NCBI RefSeq assembly: GCF_004340465.1
Contig: NZ_SLVV01000011.1
Coordinates: 208,031-272,030, forward strand
Length of the DNA stretch: 64,000 nt
Direction: 5' to 3'
Origin: Mesobacillus foraminis
Lineage (GTDB): Bacteria > Bacillota > Bacilli > Bacillales > Cytobacillaceae
A model generated the notes under the pieces. It did no database searches. It saw nothing but the letters and a program-made list of their open reading frames with translations, and had not been told where the DNA came from. Numbering within the stretch: position 1 is the first letter of the stretch; every line of letters starts with the position of its first letter. Positions 16,575 to 25,964 of the stretch are shown here, one piece after another. Made by a program: the position numbers and the translations under genes.

Positions 16575-18863
16575 ATGAGCACCGGAGTTCATTCTGAGTA
16601 TAAATATGTACTGGAAACGATCAAACAGGCAGCCGAACAATACCAGATAGACGCCAGCGGGATCATCACCCGTCTCAACAGCCTGGATTTAACTGAATTG
16701 GAAGCCAATCAGCAGGCATTGATGTATTCATTGAATCACATTGCCATGGATCAGCCGGATTGGACTTTTGTTGCGGCCCGCCTTTATCTAAATGAATTAT
16801 ATGGGAAGGCCTCCCAAAACCGCGGCTACAGCCCCTCTGAAAAATATGGGGACTTTTATTCTCTGATTAAAAAACTGAGTGATATAGGAATCTACTCCGG
16901 AGATTTGCTGGCTGCCTACTCGAAGGAACAGATTGACGAGCTTGGCAGGGAAATAGATTCGCAGAAAGACCAGCTTTTTAATTACATAGGCCTTTTTTTG
17001 CTGGCTGACCGATATTTGGCGAAAGACCATGAACGGAATGTCTATGAACTTCCGCAGGAGCGCTTTATGGTCATTGCCATGACGCTGATGAGAAATGAAC
17101 CCGAAAGCATCAGGCAGGAGCTTGTAAAAGAGGCATACTGGGCGTTAAGCAATCTTTATATGACCGTAGCTACACCAACCTTGTCCAATGCAGGTAAAAG
17201 CTTTGGCCAGCTTTCCTCCTGCTTCATTGATACGGTTGATGATTCGCTTGACGGCATCTACCTGAATAACTGGGATATTGCCAGATTAAGCAAGGATGGC
17301 GGTGGCATTGGCATTTACTATGGGAAGGTGAGGGCGCTTGGCTCGGACATCAAGAGATTCAAAGGAACCTCGTCCGGAGTGGTTCCATGGATCAGGCTTT
17401 TGAACGATACCGCCGTCAGCGTGGACCAGCTGGGCCAGCGTCAGGGAGCTGTCGCTATATACCTTGATATTTTCCACAAGGATATCATGAATGGCTTCCT
17501 TGATTTAAAAACAAACAATGGGGACGAGCGACGGAAAGCTCATGACATATTCACCGGGGTGGCCATTCCGGATTTATTTATGGAAAGGCTGGAAGAAAAG
17601 GATGAGAACGGCCGGAGCATTGGCGAGTGGCACACATTCTGCCCGCATCAGGTTAAACAGCTAATGGGCTGGAAGGACGAAAACGGAAACCCTCTTGGTC
17701 TTGAGGATTTTTACGATGAGAGCAACCAAAGGTATTTTACCGAAAAGTATCTGGAAGCTGCCGCGAACCCGCTGTTGCCCCGCAAAACCTACCGGGCAAT
17801 GGATATCATGGCCCGCATCATGGTGGCCCAGCTGGAAACAGGGACTCCATATATGTTTTACAGGGACGAAGTCAACAGGCAGAATCCCAACAAGCATCAG
17901 CTGGGAGAAGGACGCACCGCCATTTACTGCAGCAATCTTTGCACGGAGATCACACAGAATATGTCAGCTACATCCATTGTAAAAGAGTACGAGGATGAAG
18001 ATGGGAACATTGTCATTGTGCGCAAGCCGGGGAACTTTGTGGTTTGCAATCTATCTTCAATTAACCTTCCGAAAGCTGTACAGGTGGAAGTGCTGGAACG
18101 GCTTATCAAGGTTCAGGTGAGAATGCTCGATAATGTAATCGACCTGAACACGATTACGGTGGGACAGGCTCAGAAAACGAACCAAAGATTCAGGGCGGTC
18201 GGCCTGGGAACCTTTGGGTGGCACCACCTTCTTGCTTTGCAAGGCATCCATTGGGAATCGGAGGAAGCTGTTGCATATGCCGACGGGCTTTATGAAGATA
18301 TAGCCTACTTTACAATCCGTTCGTCCATGGAGCTCGCAAAGGAAAAAGGCGCGTACAGTGAATTTAACGGCTCAGAATGGCAGACTGGCCGTTATTTCGA
18401 GCGAAAGCAGTATCATTCAGAGAGATGGATTCAATTAAAAGAAGAGGTTGGCAGGAATGGGCTTCGCAATGGCTGGCTGATGGCTGTGGCACCAAATTCC
18501 TCCACAGCTAAAATCGGCGGTTCCACGGATGGAATCGATCCTTTGTATGCCGTTGAGTATGCAGAGGAAAAGAAGAACTTTAAATTCAAGGTAACCGCTC
18601 CGGATTTGAATCATATCACATACAATTTTTACCGAAGAGCCCGGCATGAGCTGGATCAGGCATGGAGCATCCGCCAAAATGCTGCCCGCCAGCGGCATAT
18701 CGACCAGGCCATCAGTTTTAATCTTTATGTCAAGCATGATATCAAAGCAAAGGAGCTGCTGAATCTGCATCTGGAAGCCTGGAAGCAGGGCCTGAAAACA
18801 ACGTATTACGTCAGAAGTACATCCCAGGCAGAAATTGAAGAATGCCAGGCATGCCACAGTTAA
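16575..18863 (+). CDS. Class I ribonucleoside-diphosphate reductase, alpha subunit
   Basis: The 762-residue catalytic subunit that reduces NDPs to dNDPs. Cys216 (QLSSCF) and Cys491 (VVCNLSS) form the redox pair, Cys456 and Glu458 (NLCTEI) are the radical and acid-base residues, and the C-terminal shuttle pair is Cys757 and Cys760 in EECQACHS. I see no ATP-cone motif at the N-terminus, so dATP feedback through a cone is probably missing. The ATG has TAGGAGGA upstream. It lies behind the B12 riboswitch and forms an operon with the beta subunit and a flavodoxin. Confidence 0.95.
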   Translation: MSTGVHSEYKYVLETIKQAAEQYQIDASGIITRLNSLDLTELEANQQALMYSLNHIAMDQPDWTFVAARLYLNELYGKASQNRGYSPSEKYGDFYSLIKKLSDIGIYSGDLLAAYSKEQIDELGREIDSQKDQLFNYIGLFLLADRYLAKDHERNVYELPQERFMVIAMTLMRNEPESIRQELVKEAYWALSNLYMTVATPTLSNAGKSFGQLSSCFIDTVDDSLDGIYLNNWDIARLSKDGGGIGIYYGKVRALGSDIKRFKGTSSGVVPWIRLLNDTAVSVDQLGQRQGAVAIYLDIFHKDIMNGFLDLKTNNGDERRKAHDIFTGVAIPDLFMERLEEKDENGRSIGEWHTFCPHQVKQLMGWKDENGNPLGLEDFYDESNQRYFTEKYLEAAANPLLPRKTYRAMDIMARIMVAQLETGTPYMFYRDEVNRQNPNKHQLGEGRTAIYCSNLCTEITQNMSATSIVKEYEDEDGNIVIVRKPGNFVVCNLSSINLPKAVQVEVLERLIKVQVRMLDNVIDLNTITVGQAQKTNQRFRAVGLGTFGWHHLLALQGIHWESEEAVAYADGLYEDIAYFTIRSSMELAKEKGAYSEFNGSEWQTGRYFERKQYHSERWIQLKEEVGRNGLRNGWLMAVAPNSSTAKIGGSTDGIDPLYAVEYAEEKKNFKFKVTAPDLNHITYNFYRRARHELDQAWSIRQNAARQRHIDQAISFNLYVKHDIKAKELLNLHLEAWKQGLKTTYYVRSTSQAEIEECQACHS

Positions 18864-18876
18864 CAGGAGGAGCAAC

Positions 18877-19923
18877 ATGGAAATGAATACACCTTTAAAA
18901 AAAATTAAATTGCTGAATCCGGATTCTCCCAATAAATCAACTGGAATTATTAACGGGGCATCGTCAGGACTATTAAACTGGAATGATATCGCCTATCCGC
19001 AGATGTATGATTTATACCAGGCCCTGCTTTCGAACTTTTGGAAGGCCCAGGAAATCAACATGCAGGATGATATTAAACAATGGGACCTGCTAAGTCCTGT
19101 CGAGCAGGATGTTTTCCTGCGAATAAACACTCAGCTTGCCTGCCTGGACAGCCTGCAGACACCAACCATGAGCCAGGTGATGGATTATGTGACCGATTCG
19201 AGCTTTAAAGCAATCTTTGCGGTAATTTCCCAGCAGGAAGCAGTCCATAACGAATCGTATTCCTATATTTTGAGTTCTCTGATCCCGCTTCGTGAGCAGA
19301 ATGAACGATTCAATCAGGCTAAAATTGACCCGGTGGTGCGCAAACGGAATCAGCTGATTCTGAATGCATATGAGGAATTTCGCCAAAATCCGTCTCCTTT
19401 AAATCTTTTCAGGCTGGCTGTCAACTCGATTAATCTTGAGGGCATCTACTTTTATGCGGGTTTTGCATTCTTTTACCATCTGGCGCGACAGCAGAAAATG
19501 CTCAAGACCAGTACCATGATCAGCTATATTCAGCGGGATGAAATGCAGCATGCTTATTTCATCTCTCAGTTTATCCGCATTCTTCTTGCTGAGAATCCGG
19601 AGCTGAATACAGAAGAGAATATACAGTATGTGTACGAGACAATCGGCGAGGCTGTGAAACTGGAAAAGGAATGGGCTGGAATTGTTTTCGAAAATATTGA
19701 TGGAATCGATATTGACGAATTCGGTGATTATGTGGAATATCTGGCGAATAAAAGACTCCGTCAGCTGGGTCTGCAAAACCTCTATGTGGAAAGGGACAAT
19801 CCGATGCCATGGATCTATGTATTCAGCGACGAAATGATCAATGATACAAAATCGGATTTCTTCGAGCAAAAATCGCGGACCTATTCAAAGGTCACGCAGT
19901 CGAACGGATTCGATGAACTATAA
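18877..19923 (+). CDS. Class I ribonucleoside-diphosphate reductase, beta subunit
   Basis: The 348-residue radical-generating subunit. Metal ligands and the radical Tyr are in place: Glu121, His124 and Tyr128 (QQEAVHNESY), the second Glu in INLEGIYFY and the Glu/His pair in RDEMQHAYF. A tyrosyl-radical enzyme (class Ia or Ib, not Ic) is therefore expected. The ATG at 18877 has AGGAGG upstream; longer frames running back into the alpha gene are not supported. It starts 13 bp after the alpha-subunit stop. Confidence 0.95.
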   Translation: MEMNTPLKKIKLLNPDSPNKSTGIINGASSGLLNWNDIAYPQMYDLYQALLSNFWKAQEINMQDDIKQWDLLSPVEQDVFLRINTQLACLDSLQTPTMSQVMDYVTDSSFKAIFAVISQQEAVHNESYSYILSSLIPLREQNERFNQAKIDPVVRKRNQLILNAYEEFRQNPSPLNLFRLAVNSINLEGIYFYAGFAFFYHLARQQKMLKTSTMISYIQRDEMQHAYFISQFIRILLAENPELNTEENIQYVYETIGEAVKLEKEWAGIVFENIDGIDIDEFGDYVEYLANKRLRQLGLQNLYVERDNPMPWIYVFSDEMINDTKSDFFEQKSRTYSKVTQSNGFDEL

Positions 19924-20365
19924 ATCGCTGAAAGCCGCCATCATCTATGCTTCCTCAACAGGAAACACGCTGGATTTGGCTGGCATTCTTCAAAGCTGCT
20001 TTCGGGATTTCGGGGTCGAGCCTGATTTGTACAATGCCAGGGAATTTCGGGCTGAAGGGCTGGCTGATCTGGATTTTGCGGTGGTTGCCACCTATACATG
20101 GGGCAGCGGAGAGATTCCGAAAGAAATGAAACAAGTCTATGAAGCCTTTGAACAACATGAGGTCAAGCATCTTATTACAGGAGCAGCTGGTACAGGGGAT
20201 CGTTTTTATCCTTATTTCTGCGGCGCGGTGGATGAGTTTCGGGATATGCTCTTTGTGCATACCAACCTGGCGGCTACCCTGAAAATAGAATTGACTCCCC
20301 AGGACAAGGACCACGAACGATGCCGGCAGTTTGTCAAGGCACTGTTAGCAAGAATGGCAATTTAA
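19913..20365 (+). CDS. Flavodoxin, third gene of the ribonucleotide reductase operon
   Basis: A 150-residue flavodoxin. The FMN phosphate loop YASSTGNT is near residue 13, the second loop is TYTWGSGEIP and the third is GAAGTGDRFYPYFCG. The ATG at 19913 overlaps the end of the beta-subunit gene by 11 bp. Class Ib reductases use the flavodoxin-like NrdI to supply the oxidant or reductant for the metal cofactor; this protein is a true flavodoxin by sequence but may fill that role. The alternative is a general electron carrier. Confidence 0.85.
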   Translation: MNYKSLKAAIIYASSTGNTLDLAGILQSCFRDFGVEPDLYNAREFRAEGLADLDFAVVATYTWGSGEIPKEMKQVYEAFEQHEVKHLITGAAGTGDRFYPYFCGAVDEFRDMLFVHTNLAATLKIELTPQDKDHERCRQFVKALLARMAI

Positions 20366-20384
20366 CGTGTTAAAGCAAGTGCGC

Positions 20385-20424
20385 GTGCCTGACCCCCTTT
20401 AGTGTGCTAAAGGGGGTCAGGCAC
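20385..20424. repeat. Palindromic repeat, copy 4
   Basis: Perfect 18-bp arms GTGCCTGACCCCCTTTAG (20385-20402) and its complement (20407-20424) around a 4-base loop. It lies between the convergent flavodoxin and DUF59 genes, a position suited to a bidirectional terminator. Confidence 0.85.
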
Positions 20425-20432
20425 CGTTTCAT

Positions 20433-20750
20433 CTAGGCATGGACACCGAGGGCGATTTTGGCAAAACGGGACATTCTGTCTTTTGTCCAGGCAGGGCTCC
20501 AGACGATATCAATTTTAATTTCTTTAAGTTCTTTGATGTTGGCCGCGAGCTTCATATTGGCATCTGTCATGATTTGCGGGGCCATGGGGCAGCCCATGGA
20601 CGTCATGGTCATATTGATCTGCACGTTCTTTTCTTCATCTACAACTACATCATAGACAAGGCCAAGATTGACAATGTCGATGCCCAATTCGGGATCGATT
20701 ACATTCTCCAAGACTTCATAGATACGGTCAATTAATTCCTTGCTCATCAT
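20433..20750 (-). CDS. DUF59/MIP18-family iron-sulfur assembly protein
   Basis: A 105-residue single-domain DUF59 protein related to SufT and PaaD. Family motifs: VIDPELGIDIVNLGLVYDV near residue 17 and MTMTSMGCPMAPQI with the conserved Cys. Such proteins help mature Fe-S proteins. ATG is doubled (20750 and 20747); GAGGTGAGG fits either. It lies downstream of the DUF438 gene with a 46-bp gap and may share its FNR-controlled transcript. Confidence 0.85.
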   Translation of the reverse strand: MMSKELIDRIYEVLENVIDPELGIDIVNLGLVYDVVVDEEKNVQINMTMTSMGCPMAPQIMTDANMKLAANIKELKEIKIDIVWSPAWTKDRMSRFAKIALGVHA

Positions 20751-20796
20751 TCCTCACCTCATCCATTATTTTTAAAACTGTACGGCAGGGAGCCTG

Positions 20797-22026
20797 TCAT
20801 GATAAAATCCTTTTCTCTCCCTGGATGGCCTGAATCGGTTCGATATTCTGGGTGAATTCCAGCGTTCCCATATACACTCCATTCCCATCCCGGACAGCAA
20901 AGTACCGGATGTATACATACTTGTCACGGAACTTGATGTAGAAATCCTCGACGTCCTTGACTCCCGCTTTGAAATCATGAAGCAGGTCCTCCACAACGTG
21001 GACGCTCTTTGGGGGATGACAGTTTTGAACGGTCCTGCCGATGACCGCTTTTGTCCGGTGGAAGATTCTTTCTTTCCCGTGGGAGAAATATCGGACCACA
21101 TCGTCCTGATCGATGAAGGTAATGTCAACCGGCAAATGGTTGAGCATTAATTCCAGCTGTTGTAATGATAAAATTCCTGTCTCCAGTCTGATGAATCCTT
21201 CTGCCATGGCATCTGCTTTGATTTCAGCACGCTCCGGCTTCCAGACTCCAGCGGGGTTTGCAAGACAATAGCCGATATCACTGCCATCATGGGCAATTTT
21301 AATCCATTCATCCTCTGTTAATGTCTGCAAAGCCATGGGGAACAGGATGTTTTCCTCTTTGAAAATCATATCGCTCGTTTCCTTGATTACAAAATACAGG
21401 GCAGCACTTACGGCTTTTTTATCCCCATCATAGCTGGTCAGTTTTTCTTTTGCTCCTTTGATCGCTGCGCGAATTCCATCATCTACACCCCACATTACTT
21501 GTGTAGGACCAAGGATGCCGTATTTCTCGAGGTAAGGGAAAAGCAGATTTTCCTTGCGTGTATAATGCTTGTCGATATCCATCAACAGGTTTAAATCTTC
21601 TATTAATTTATAAATATTTTCTTCGGTGTCTTCTTTTTCGAAGTGCTCGAGATGCAGCTGCAGTTTGAAGTTGACGAGCATATCAATTTCTTTATTTTCA
21701 AGCTTGAAAGTATGAACAGGGTGGCCTGGCTGATCCTCAGGCTTATCGGAAGTATGAATCTCTTCGATCGACCCTTTAAAAATGGCTGTATGGACGGAGC
21801 ATAAGCGCTGGACCTCCGAGACCGGGATTCCTTCCTCCTCCATCAGAGCCTGTTCAAGCTGGGAAATTTCTGCGACGGTAATATTGCCAACAGCCTCTTC
21901 GAATTGTGCTTTTACATGATCGACACTTTTGCCGCTGTGCAGTTCTTTGATAATTTCCTTCAGGATTTCCTGTCGGCGGGATTTTTGCTCCTGGACCAAT
22001 TCACGATTATTAATGATTTCACTCAT
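20797..22026 (-). CDS. DUF438, hemerythrin-like and PAS domain protein
   Basis: A 409-residue three-domain protein. Residues 1-70 contain the DUF438 helix region (LKEIIKELHSGKSVDHVKAQF). Residues 85-240 form a hemerythrin-like HHE bundle with spaced His/Glu residues (HLEHFEKED, DKHYTRKENLLFPYLEKYG, KEENILFPMALQ). The C-terminus holds a PAS domain (INNLDQDDVVRYFSHGKE-like segment ending in TLEFTQNI). Hemerythrin-like domains can bind a di-iron site that reacts with oxygen or NO. The FNR box upstream supports a role under low oxygen. Start ATG has AAGGAGAAATTCAAG upstream. Confidence 0.88.
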   Translation of the reverse strand: MSEIINNRELVQEQKSRRQEILKEIIKELHSGKSVDHVKAQFEEAVGNITVAEISQLEQALMEEEGIPVSEVQRLCSVHTAIFKGSIEEIHTSDKPEDQPGHPVHTFKLENKEIDMLVNFKLQLHLEHFEKEDTEENIYKLIEDLNLLMDIDKHYTRKENLLFPYLEKYGILGPTQVMWGVDDGIRAAIKGAKEKLTSYDGDKKAVSAALYFVIKETSDMIFKEENILFPMALQTLTEDEWIKIAHDGSDIGYCLANPAGVWKPERAEIKADAMAEGFIRLETGILSLQQLELMLNHLPVDITFIDQDDVVRYFSHGKERIFHRTKAVIGRTVQNCHPPKSVHVVEDLLHDFKAGVKDVEDFYIKFRDKYVYIRYFAVRDGNGVYMGTLEFTQNIEPIQAIQGEKRILS

Positions 22027-22133
22027 CTTGAATTTCTCCTTCTTTCTTTTGAAAATAGGAAGCGGTTTTAGGGAAAATTTCTATTTTTATACTAGCTATA
22101 GTGATTTTGTAATTGAAAAGTTTTCTCATTCAC

Positions 22134-22139
22134 AATGTA
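22134..22139 (-). promoter_or_regulatory. Predicted -10 of the DUF438 gene
   Basis: TACATT on the minus strand gives a transcription start near 22127. The FNR box centre (22168.5) then lies at -41.5, the exact class II activator position. Confidence 0.55.
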
Positions 22140-22160
22140 ACACATCTAAAACACCATGTT

Positions 22161-22176
22161 TGTGATGTAAATCACA
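22161..22176 (-). promoter_or_regulatory. FNR box upstream of the DUF438 gene
   Basis: TGTGA-N6-TCACA is a perfect palindromic match to the Bacillus Fnr consensus. A Rex site has a similar sequence and cannot be excluded. Confidence 0.75.
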
Positions 22177-22188
22177 AAGACAAAAAAA

Positions 22189-22232
22189 CGGTGCCTGACC
22201 CCCTTTAGTCCACTAAAGAGGGTCAGGCACCG
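22189..22232. repeat. Palindromic repeat, copy 5
   Basis: 21-bp arms, CGGTGCCTGACCCCCTTTAGT and a complement with one mismatch, around a very short centre. It separates the divergent DUF438 gene and the copper operon. Confidence 0.85.
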
Positions 22233-22324
22233 TCCGCATTGTTTTCATCTCCTGGATGAGAAGAGGGCCCTTGCTAGTCACCATTTTCATTCATTTGACT
22301 TTGGAAAAAAGCGGATAATACGCC

Positions 22325-22387
22325 TTGACATATACTATACAGGGGTATACTATAAGAGTATTGAGTATACCCTATGGATGTATTTTA
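22325..22387 (+). promoter_or_regulatory. copA promoter with CsoR-type operators
   Basis: TTGACA at 22325-22330 and a TACTAT -10 at 22348-22353 are 17 bp apart. Two GGGTATA-type elements cover the promoter: AGGGGTATAC at 22341-22350 and GTATACCCTATGGATG at 22365-22380. These match the G-rich, TA-flanked palindromes known for the Cu(I) sensor CsoR. Confidence 0.7.
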
Positions 22388-22406
22388 TAATTAAGGAGGT
22401 TCACTC

Positions 22407-24824
22407 ATGGCTGGACAAACAAAGGAAGTGCAATTACCGATTTCGGGGATGACCTGTGCTGCTTGTTCTTCCCGAATTGAAAAAAGCCTTAATAAATTGG
22501 AAGGTGTCGATCAAGCTACTGTCAATCTCGCACTGGAAAAGGCTACCGTCATTTACAATCCTGATAGTACCACGGTTTTAGATATTGAAAATAAAATTAA
22601 CGATCTGGGATACAGCATTGCAACTGAAAAAGCTGAACTGGATCTCATGGGAATGACCTGTGCTGCCTGTGCTACAAGGATTGAAAAAGGGCTCAACAAA
22701 CTGGAGGGCGTCTCAAAGGCCACAGTAAATTTAGCTCTGGAAACAGCAAATATTGAATATAATCCGTCACAGCTGACTGTTCAGGACATGATCAGCAAGG
22801 TGGAAAACCTGGGCTATGAAGCAAAGGTTAAGCAGGACCAGGTATCTGAAGGGAGCGACCACCGTGAAAGGGCGATTGAAAAACAGAAAGGAAAATTTAT
22901 TTTCTCGCTGATCCTATCCTTTCCGCTGCTTTGGGCAATGGTGAATCATTTTGAATTTACTTCATTCCTTTATCTTCCGGAAGCCTTTATGAATCCTTGG
23001 GTTCAAATGGCTCTTGCCACACCTGTCCAATTTATTGTCGGGAAACAATTCTATATTGGTGCCTATAAAGCGCTCAAGAACAAAAGTGCCAATATGGACG
23101 TCCTTGTGGCCCTCGGAACATCGGCTGCTTATTTTTACAGTGTATATTTAGCTTTTCTTTCAATTGGTTCAGGTGCGCATATGGTGGAACTGTATTTTGA
23201 AACGAGTGCTGTGCTCATTACTTTAATTCTGTTAGGAAAGCTGTTCGAAGCAAGAGCCAAAGGCCGCTCCTCTGAAGCAATAAAAAAACTGATGGGTTTA
23301 CAGGCGAAAACGGCCACAGTCCTAAGGGACGGGAATGAAGAGGAGATACCGTTGGAGCAGGTCGCTGTCGGGGATGTGCTGGTAATAAAGCCTGGTGAAA
23401 AGGTCCCGGTCGATGGGGAAGTCATTGAAGGAAGGTCCGCAGTGGATGAATCCATGCTGACAGGCGAAAGTGTTCCTGTCGATAAAACTGCAGGCGATAT
23501 GGTCATCGGTGCCACTATTAATAAAAACGGCTCCTTAAAAATCAGGGCCCGGAAGGTTGGAAGGGATACGGCACTTGCGCAGATCATTAAGGTGGTGGAG
23601 GAGGCCCAAGGGTCCAAAGCGCCAATTCAGAGGCTTGCCGATCAGATTTCAGGAGTCTTTGTTCCAGTCGTTGTCGGGATTGCCATCATTACTTTTTTGG
23701 TCTGGTTTTTATTCGTAAGTCCTGGCGAGTTTGCAGAAGCACTCGAGAAATTCATTGCAGTGCTCGTCATAGCCTGCCCTTGTGCTCTTGGCCTTGCAAC
23801 GCCAACATCCATTATGGCGGGCTCCGGCAGGGCTGCTGAATTAGGAGTTTTGTTCAAAGGCGGGGAGCATCTCGAACTGACACACAGGATTACAACTGTA
23901 GTCCTTGATAAAACCGGTACGGTTACGAATGGAAAACCCGTATTAACCGACGTCATTGCAGAAGGAAACATAACGGAAGAGCAGCTGTTATCCTTAGTGG
24001 GCTCTGTGGAGAAACAATCTGAGCATCCTTTAGCAGAAGCCATTGTGCAAGGTATTAAAGACCGCGGCATATCTCTTTCAGACCCGGATGATTTTGAAGC
24101 AATCCCGGGATATGGAGTCAAGGCGGCTTCAGGTGGCAGAAACATCATGGTAGGCACAAGAAAGCTGATGAATCAGTCTGGAATTGACATTGCATCTGCT
24201 GCTGAAAAAATGGAAGCTCTCGAAAAGGACGGAAAAACAGCGATGCTGGTAGCTGTGGATGGCGTTTATTCCGGAATTGTCGCTGTAGCCGATACGGTCA
24301 AGGAGTCTTCAAAGGCTGCTATCAGACGTCTTAAGGATATGGGGCTCGAGGTCATCATGATGACTGGTGACAATCAGCGCACCGCAGAGGCAATTGCGGC
24401 AGAAGTTGGGGTTGATCGCGCCATCGCAGAAGTCCTCCCGGAAGGCAAAGCGGAAGAAGTGAAGAAGCTCCAGATGCAAGGGAAGCATGTTGCTATGGTC
24501 GGGGACGGCATCAATGACGCTCCGGCATTGGCAGTTGCTGATATCGGCATGGCGATTGGGACCGGTACGGATGTGGCGATGGAAGCCGCTGACATCACGC
24601 TGATGCGCGGTGATCTGAACAGCATAGCCGACGCTATCCTTATGAGTAAAAAAACCATAAGGAATATCAAACAAAATCTGTTTTGGGCGTTTGCCTATAA
24701 TACACTCGGAATCCCGGTTGCGGCCTTAGGATTTCTTGCACCATGGCTTGCCGGCGCAGCAATGGCGTTCAGTTCTGTTTCGGTTGTCCTGAATGCCTTG
24801 CGCCTTCAGAGAGTGAAATTGTAA
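22407..24824 (+). CDS. copA: Cu(I)-exporting P1B-type ATPase
   Basis: An 805-residue copper exporter. Two N-terminal heavy-metal domains each carry MTCAAC (near residues 14 and 82). Eight membrane helices are expected, with the CPC metal motif in [14 protein letters not shown], the TGES actuator loop ([11 protein letters not shown]), the phosphorylation site DKTGT and the hinge [11 protein letters not shown]. The SEHPLAE nucleotide motif is present. Two metal domains and CPC point to Cu(I) or Ag(I) export. AAGGAGG precedes the ATG. It heads a copper operon behind CsoR-type operators; no separate copZ chaperone is visible. Confidence 0.97.
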   Translation: MAGQTKEVQLPISGMTCAACSSRIEKSLNKLEGVDQATVNLALEKATVIYNPDSTTVLDIENKINDLGYSIATEKAELDLMGMTCAACATRIEKGLNKLEGVSKATVNLALETANIEYNPSQLTVQDMISKVENLGYEAKVKQDQVSEGSDHRERAIEKQKGKFIFSLILSFPLLWAMVNHFEFTSFLYLPEAFMNPWVQMALATPVQFIVGKQFYIGAYKALKNKSANMDVLVALGTSAAYFYSVYLAFLSIGSGAHMVELYFETSAVLITLILLGKLFEARAKGRSSEAIKKLMGLQAKTATVLRDGNEEEIPLEQVAVGDVLVIKPGEKVPVDGEVIEGRSAVDESMLTGESVPVDKTAGDMVIGATINKNGSLKIRARKVGRDTALAQIIKVVEEAQGSKAPIQRLADQISGVFVPVVVGIAIITFLVWFLFVSPGEFAEALEKFIAVLVIACPCALGLATPTSIMAGSGRAAELGVLFKGGEHLELTHRITTVVLDKTGTVTNGKPVLTDVIAEGNITEEQLLSLVGSVEKQSEHPLAEAIVQGIKDRGISLSDPDDFEAIPGYGVKAASGGRNIMVGTRKLMNQSGIDIASAAEKMEALEKDGKTAMLVAVDGVYSGIVAVADTVKESSKAAIRRLKDMGLEVIMMTGDNQRTAEAIAAEVGVDRAIAEVLPEGKAEEVKKLQMQGKHVAMVGDGINDAPALAVADIGMAIGTGTDVAMEAADITLMRGDLNSIADAILMSKKTIRNIKQNLFWAFAYNTLGIPVAALGFLAPWLAGAAMAFSSVSVVLNALRLQRVKL

Positions 24825-24837
24825 AGGAGGTCAGGGC

Positions 24838-25683
24838 ATGAAAAAGTGGGCGATAGCAGCGATTATCTACTTAGCTGCCGTAATTGGAGCTTACCAGATA
24901 TTTGACCAGTTTAACGCAAGTGATAAAGAAATCTCTGCCACAGGCGAAAATGAACATAAAAGCGGACAGCATTCCGACAGCCATGAGTCCAATGAAGGAA
25001 AGAATCAAAGCCATAGCCATAAGGCAAATACCGAGCATGTCCATAGTGAGGTCATCCCTTCTCTTTCCTATACCGATGGAAAGATTGAAATTGAGCTGCG
25101 AGACCTTGACGGGAATCCTGTCTCAAAATTAAAGGTCAACCATGAAAAACTCCTGCACTTAATCGTGGTGAATGAAGAACTCGATCAATACTACCATCTT
25201 CACCCGGAAGAGCTGGGAGGGGGACAATTCCAAATCGATAAGGACCTTCCTGAAGGCAGCTTTAAAGCGTTCGTTGATATCAAGCCGGAAGAACTAGCTT
25301 ACCAGGTTTCCCCGATTTCTTTTCAATCCGGGGATGAAGCCAGCCATCACGAACACCAGAAGCCGCTTAAGCCGGATCGTGTTTTAGAAAAGACAGTCGA
25401 CGGACAGAAAGCAATGCTGAAGATGAGTTCCTTTCATCCGGGAGAACCGGTGACTCTCACATTTGATCTGGGTGACGGGAAGCTTGAACCTTATCTTGGG
25501 GCTGCAGGCCATGTCGTAATACTCGATGAAACGGCGGAGAATTACCTTCATGTTCATCCTCTCAATCATAACCAGCCTGTCTTTGAAACCACTTTTAATC
25601 AGGCAGGGATTTATAAGGTCTGGGCGGAGTTCAAACAGGGTGGAAAGGTCCGGACTTTTCCGTTTGTCGTTGAAATCCAATAG
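24838..25683 (+). CDS. His-rich membrane-anchored protein of the copper operon
   Basis: A 281-residue protein of unrecognised family. It has one N-terminal hydrophobic segment (WAIAAIIYLAAVIGAYQIF), so most of it should face outside. Residues 35-75 are a His/Ser/Glu-rich linker. Two similar beta domains follow, each with an H-x-H-P motif: YYHLHPEE near residue 117 and YLHVHPLN near residue 237, each ending in an aromatic strand (SFKAFVDI, IYKVWAEF). This looks like an internal duplication. It is 13 bp after copA with its own AAAGGAGG site. Copper binding outside the membrane is inferred from context and His content. Confidence 0.72.
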   Translation: MKKWAIAAIIYLAAVIGAYQIFDQFNASDKEISATGENEHKSGQHSDSHESNEGKNQSHSHKANTEHVHSEVIPSLSYTDGKIEIELRDLDGNPVSKLKVNHEKLLHLIVVNEELDQYYHLHPEELGGGQFQIDKDLPEGSFKAFVDIKPEELAYQVSPISFQSGDEASHHEHQKPLKPDRVLEKTVDGQKAMLKMSSFHPGEPVTLTFDLGDGKLEPYLGAAGHVVILDETAENYLHVHPLNHNQPVFETTFNQAGIYKVWAEFKQGGKVRTFPFVVEIQ

Positions 25684-25919
25684 AGAAACAAGGTGTCTGC
25701 GATTATACCTGATTGCAGGGAACCGAAGAAATGTTTCTTTGAAGGGTTGATGAGAAGGACGGAAAGAAACCAGTTTCAGGACATGATTTCATCCGAAAAA
25801 CGCGCCAGGATGTTCCAGCTTGTATTGATTAAATAAAAGATCCATATTGAAATGGTTTTGATCAATCCATATAAGGCGGAAATGATAAAGGCACCTCCAT
25901 AGCCAAATGAGTAGTTGAG
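25684..25919. other. Intergenic region between the copper genes
   Basis: About 240 bp before the csoR operator. A 28-codon open frame (25750-25836, + strand, MRRTERNQFQ start) is preceded by a weak GAAGGG site; I cannot say whether it is translated. No terminator with a clear T-run was seen. Confidence 0.3.
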
Positions 25920-25940
25920 TACGTTATGGGGGTATTATAA
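25920..25940 (+). promoter_or_regulatory. CsoR-type operator upstream of csoR
   Basis: TACGTTATGGGGGTATTATA carries the same GGGGGTAT core as the copA operators and lies 25 bp before the csoR start. It suggests that csoR represses itself. Confidence 0.55.
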
Positions 25941-25964
25941 AATGTAGGGAAAGGAGGTTTTAAT

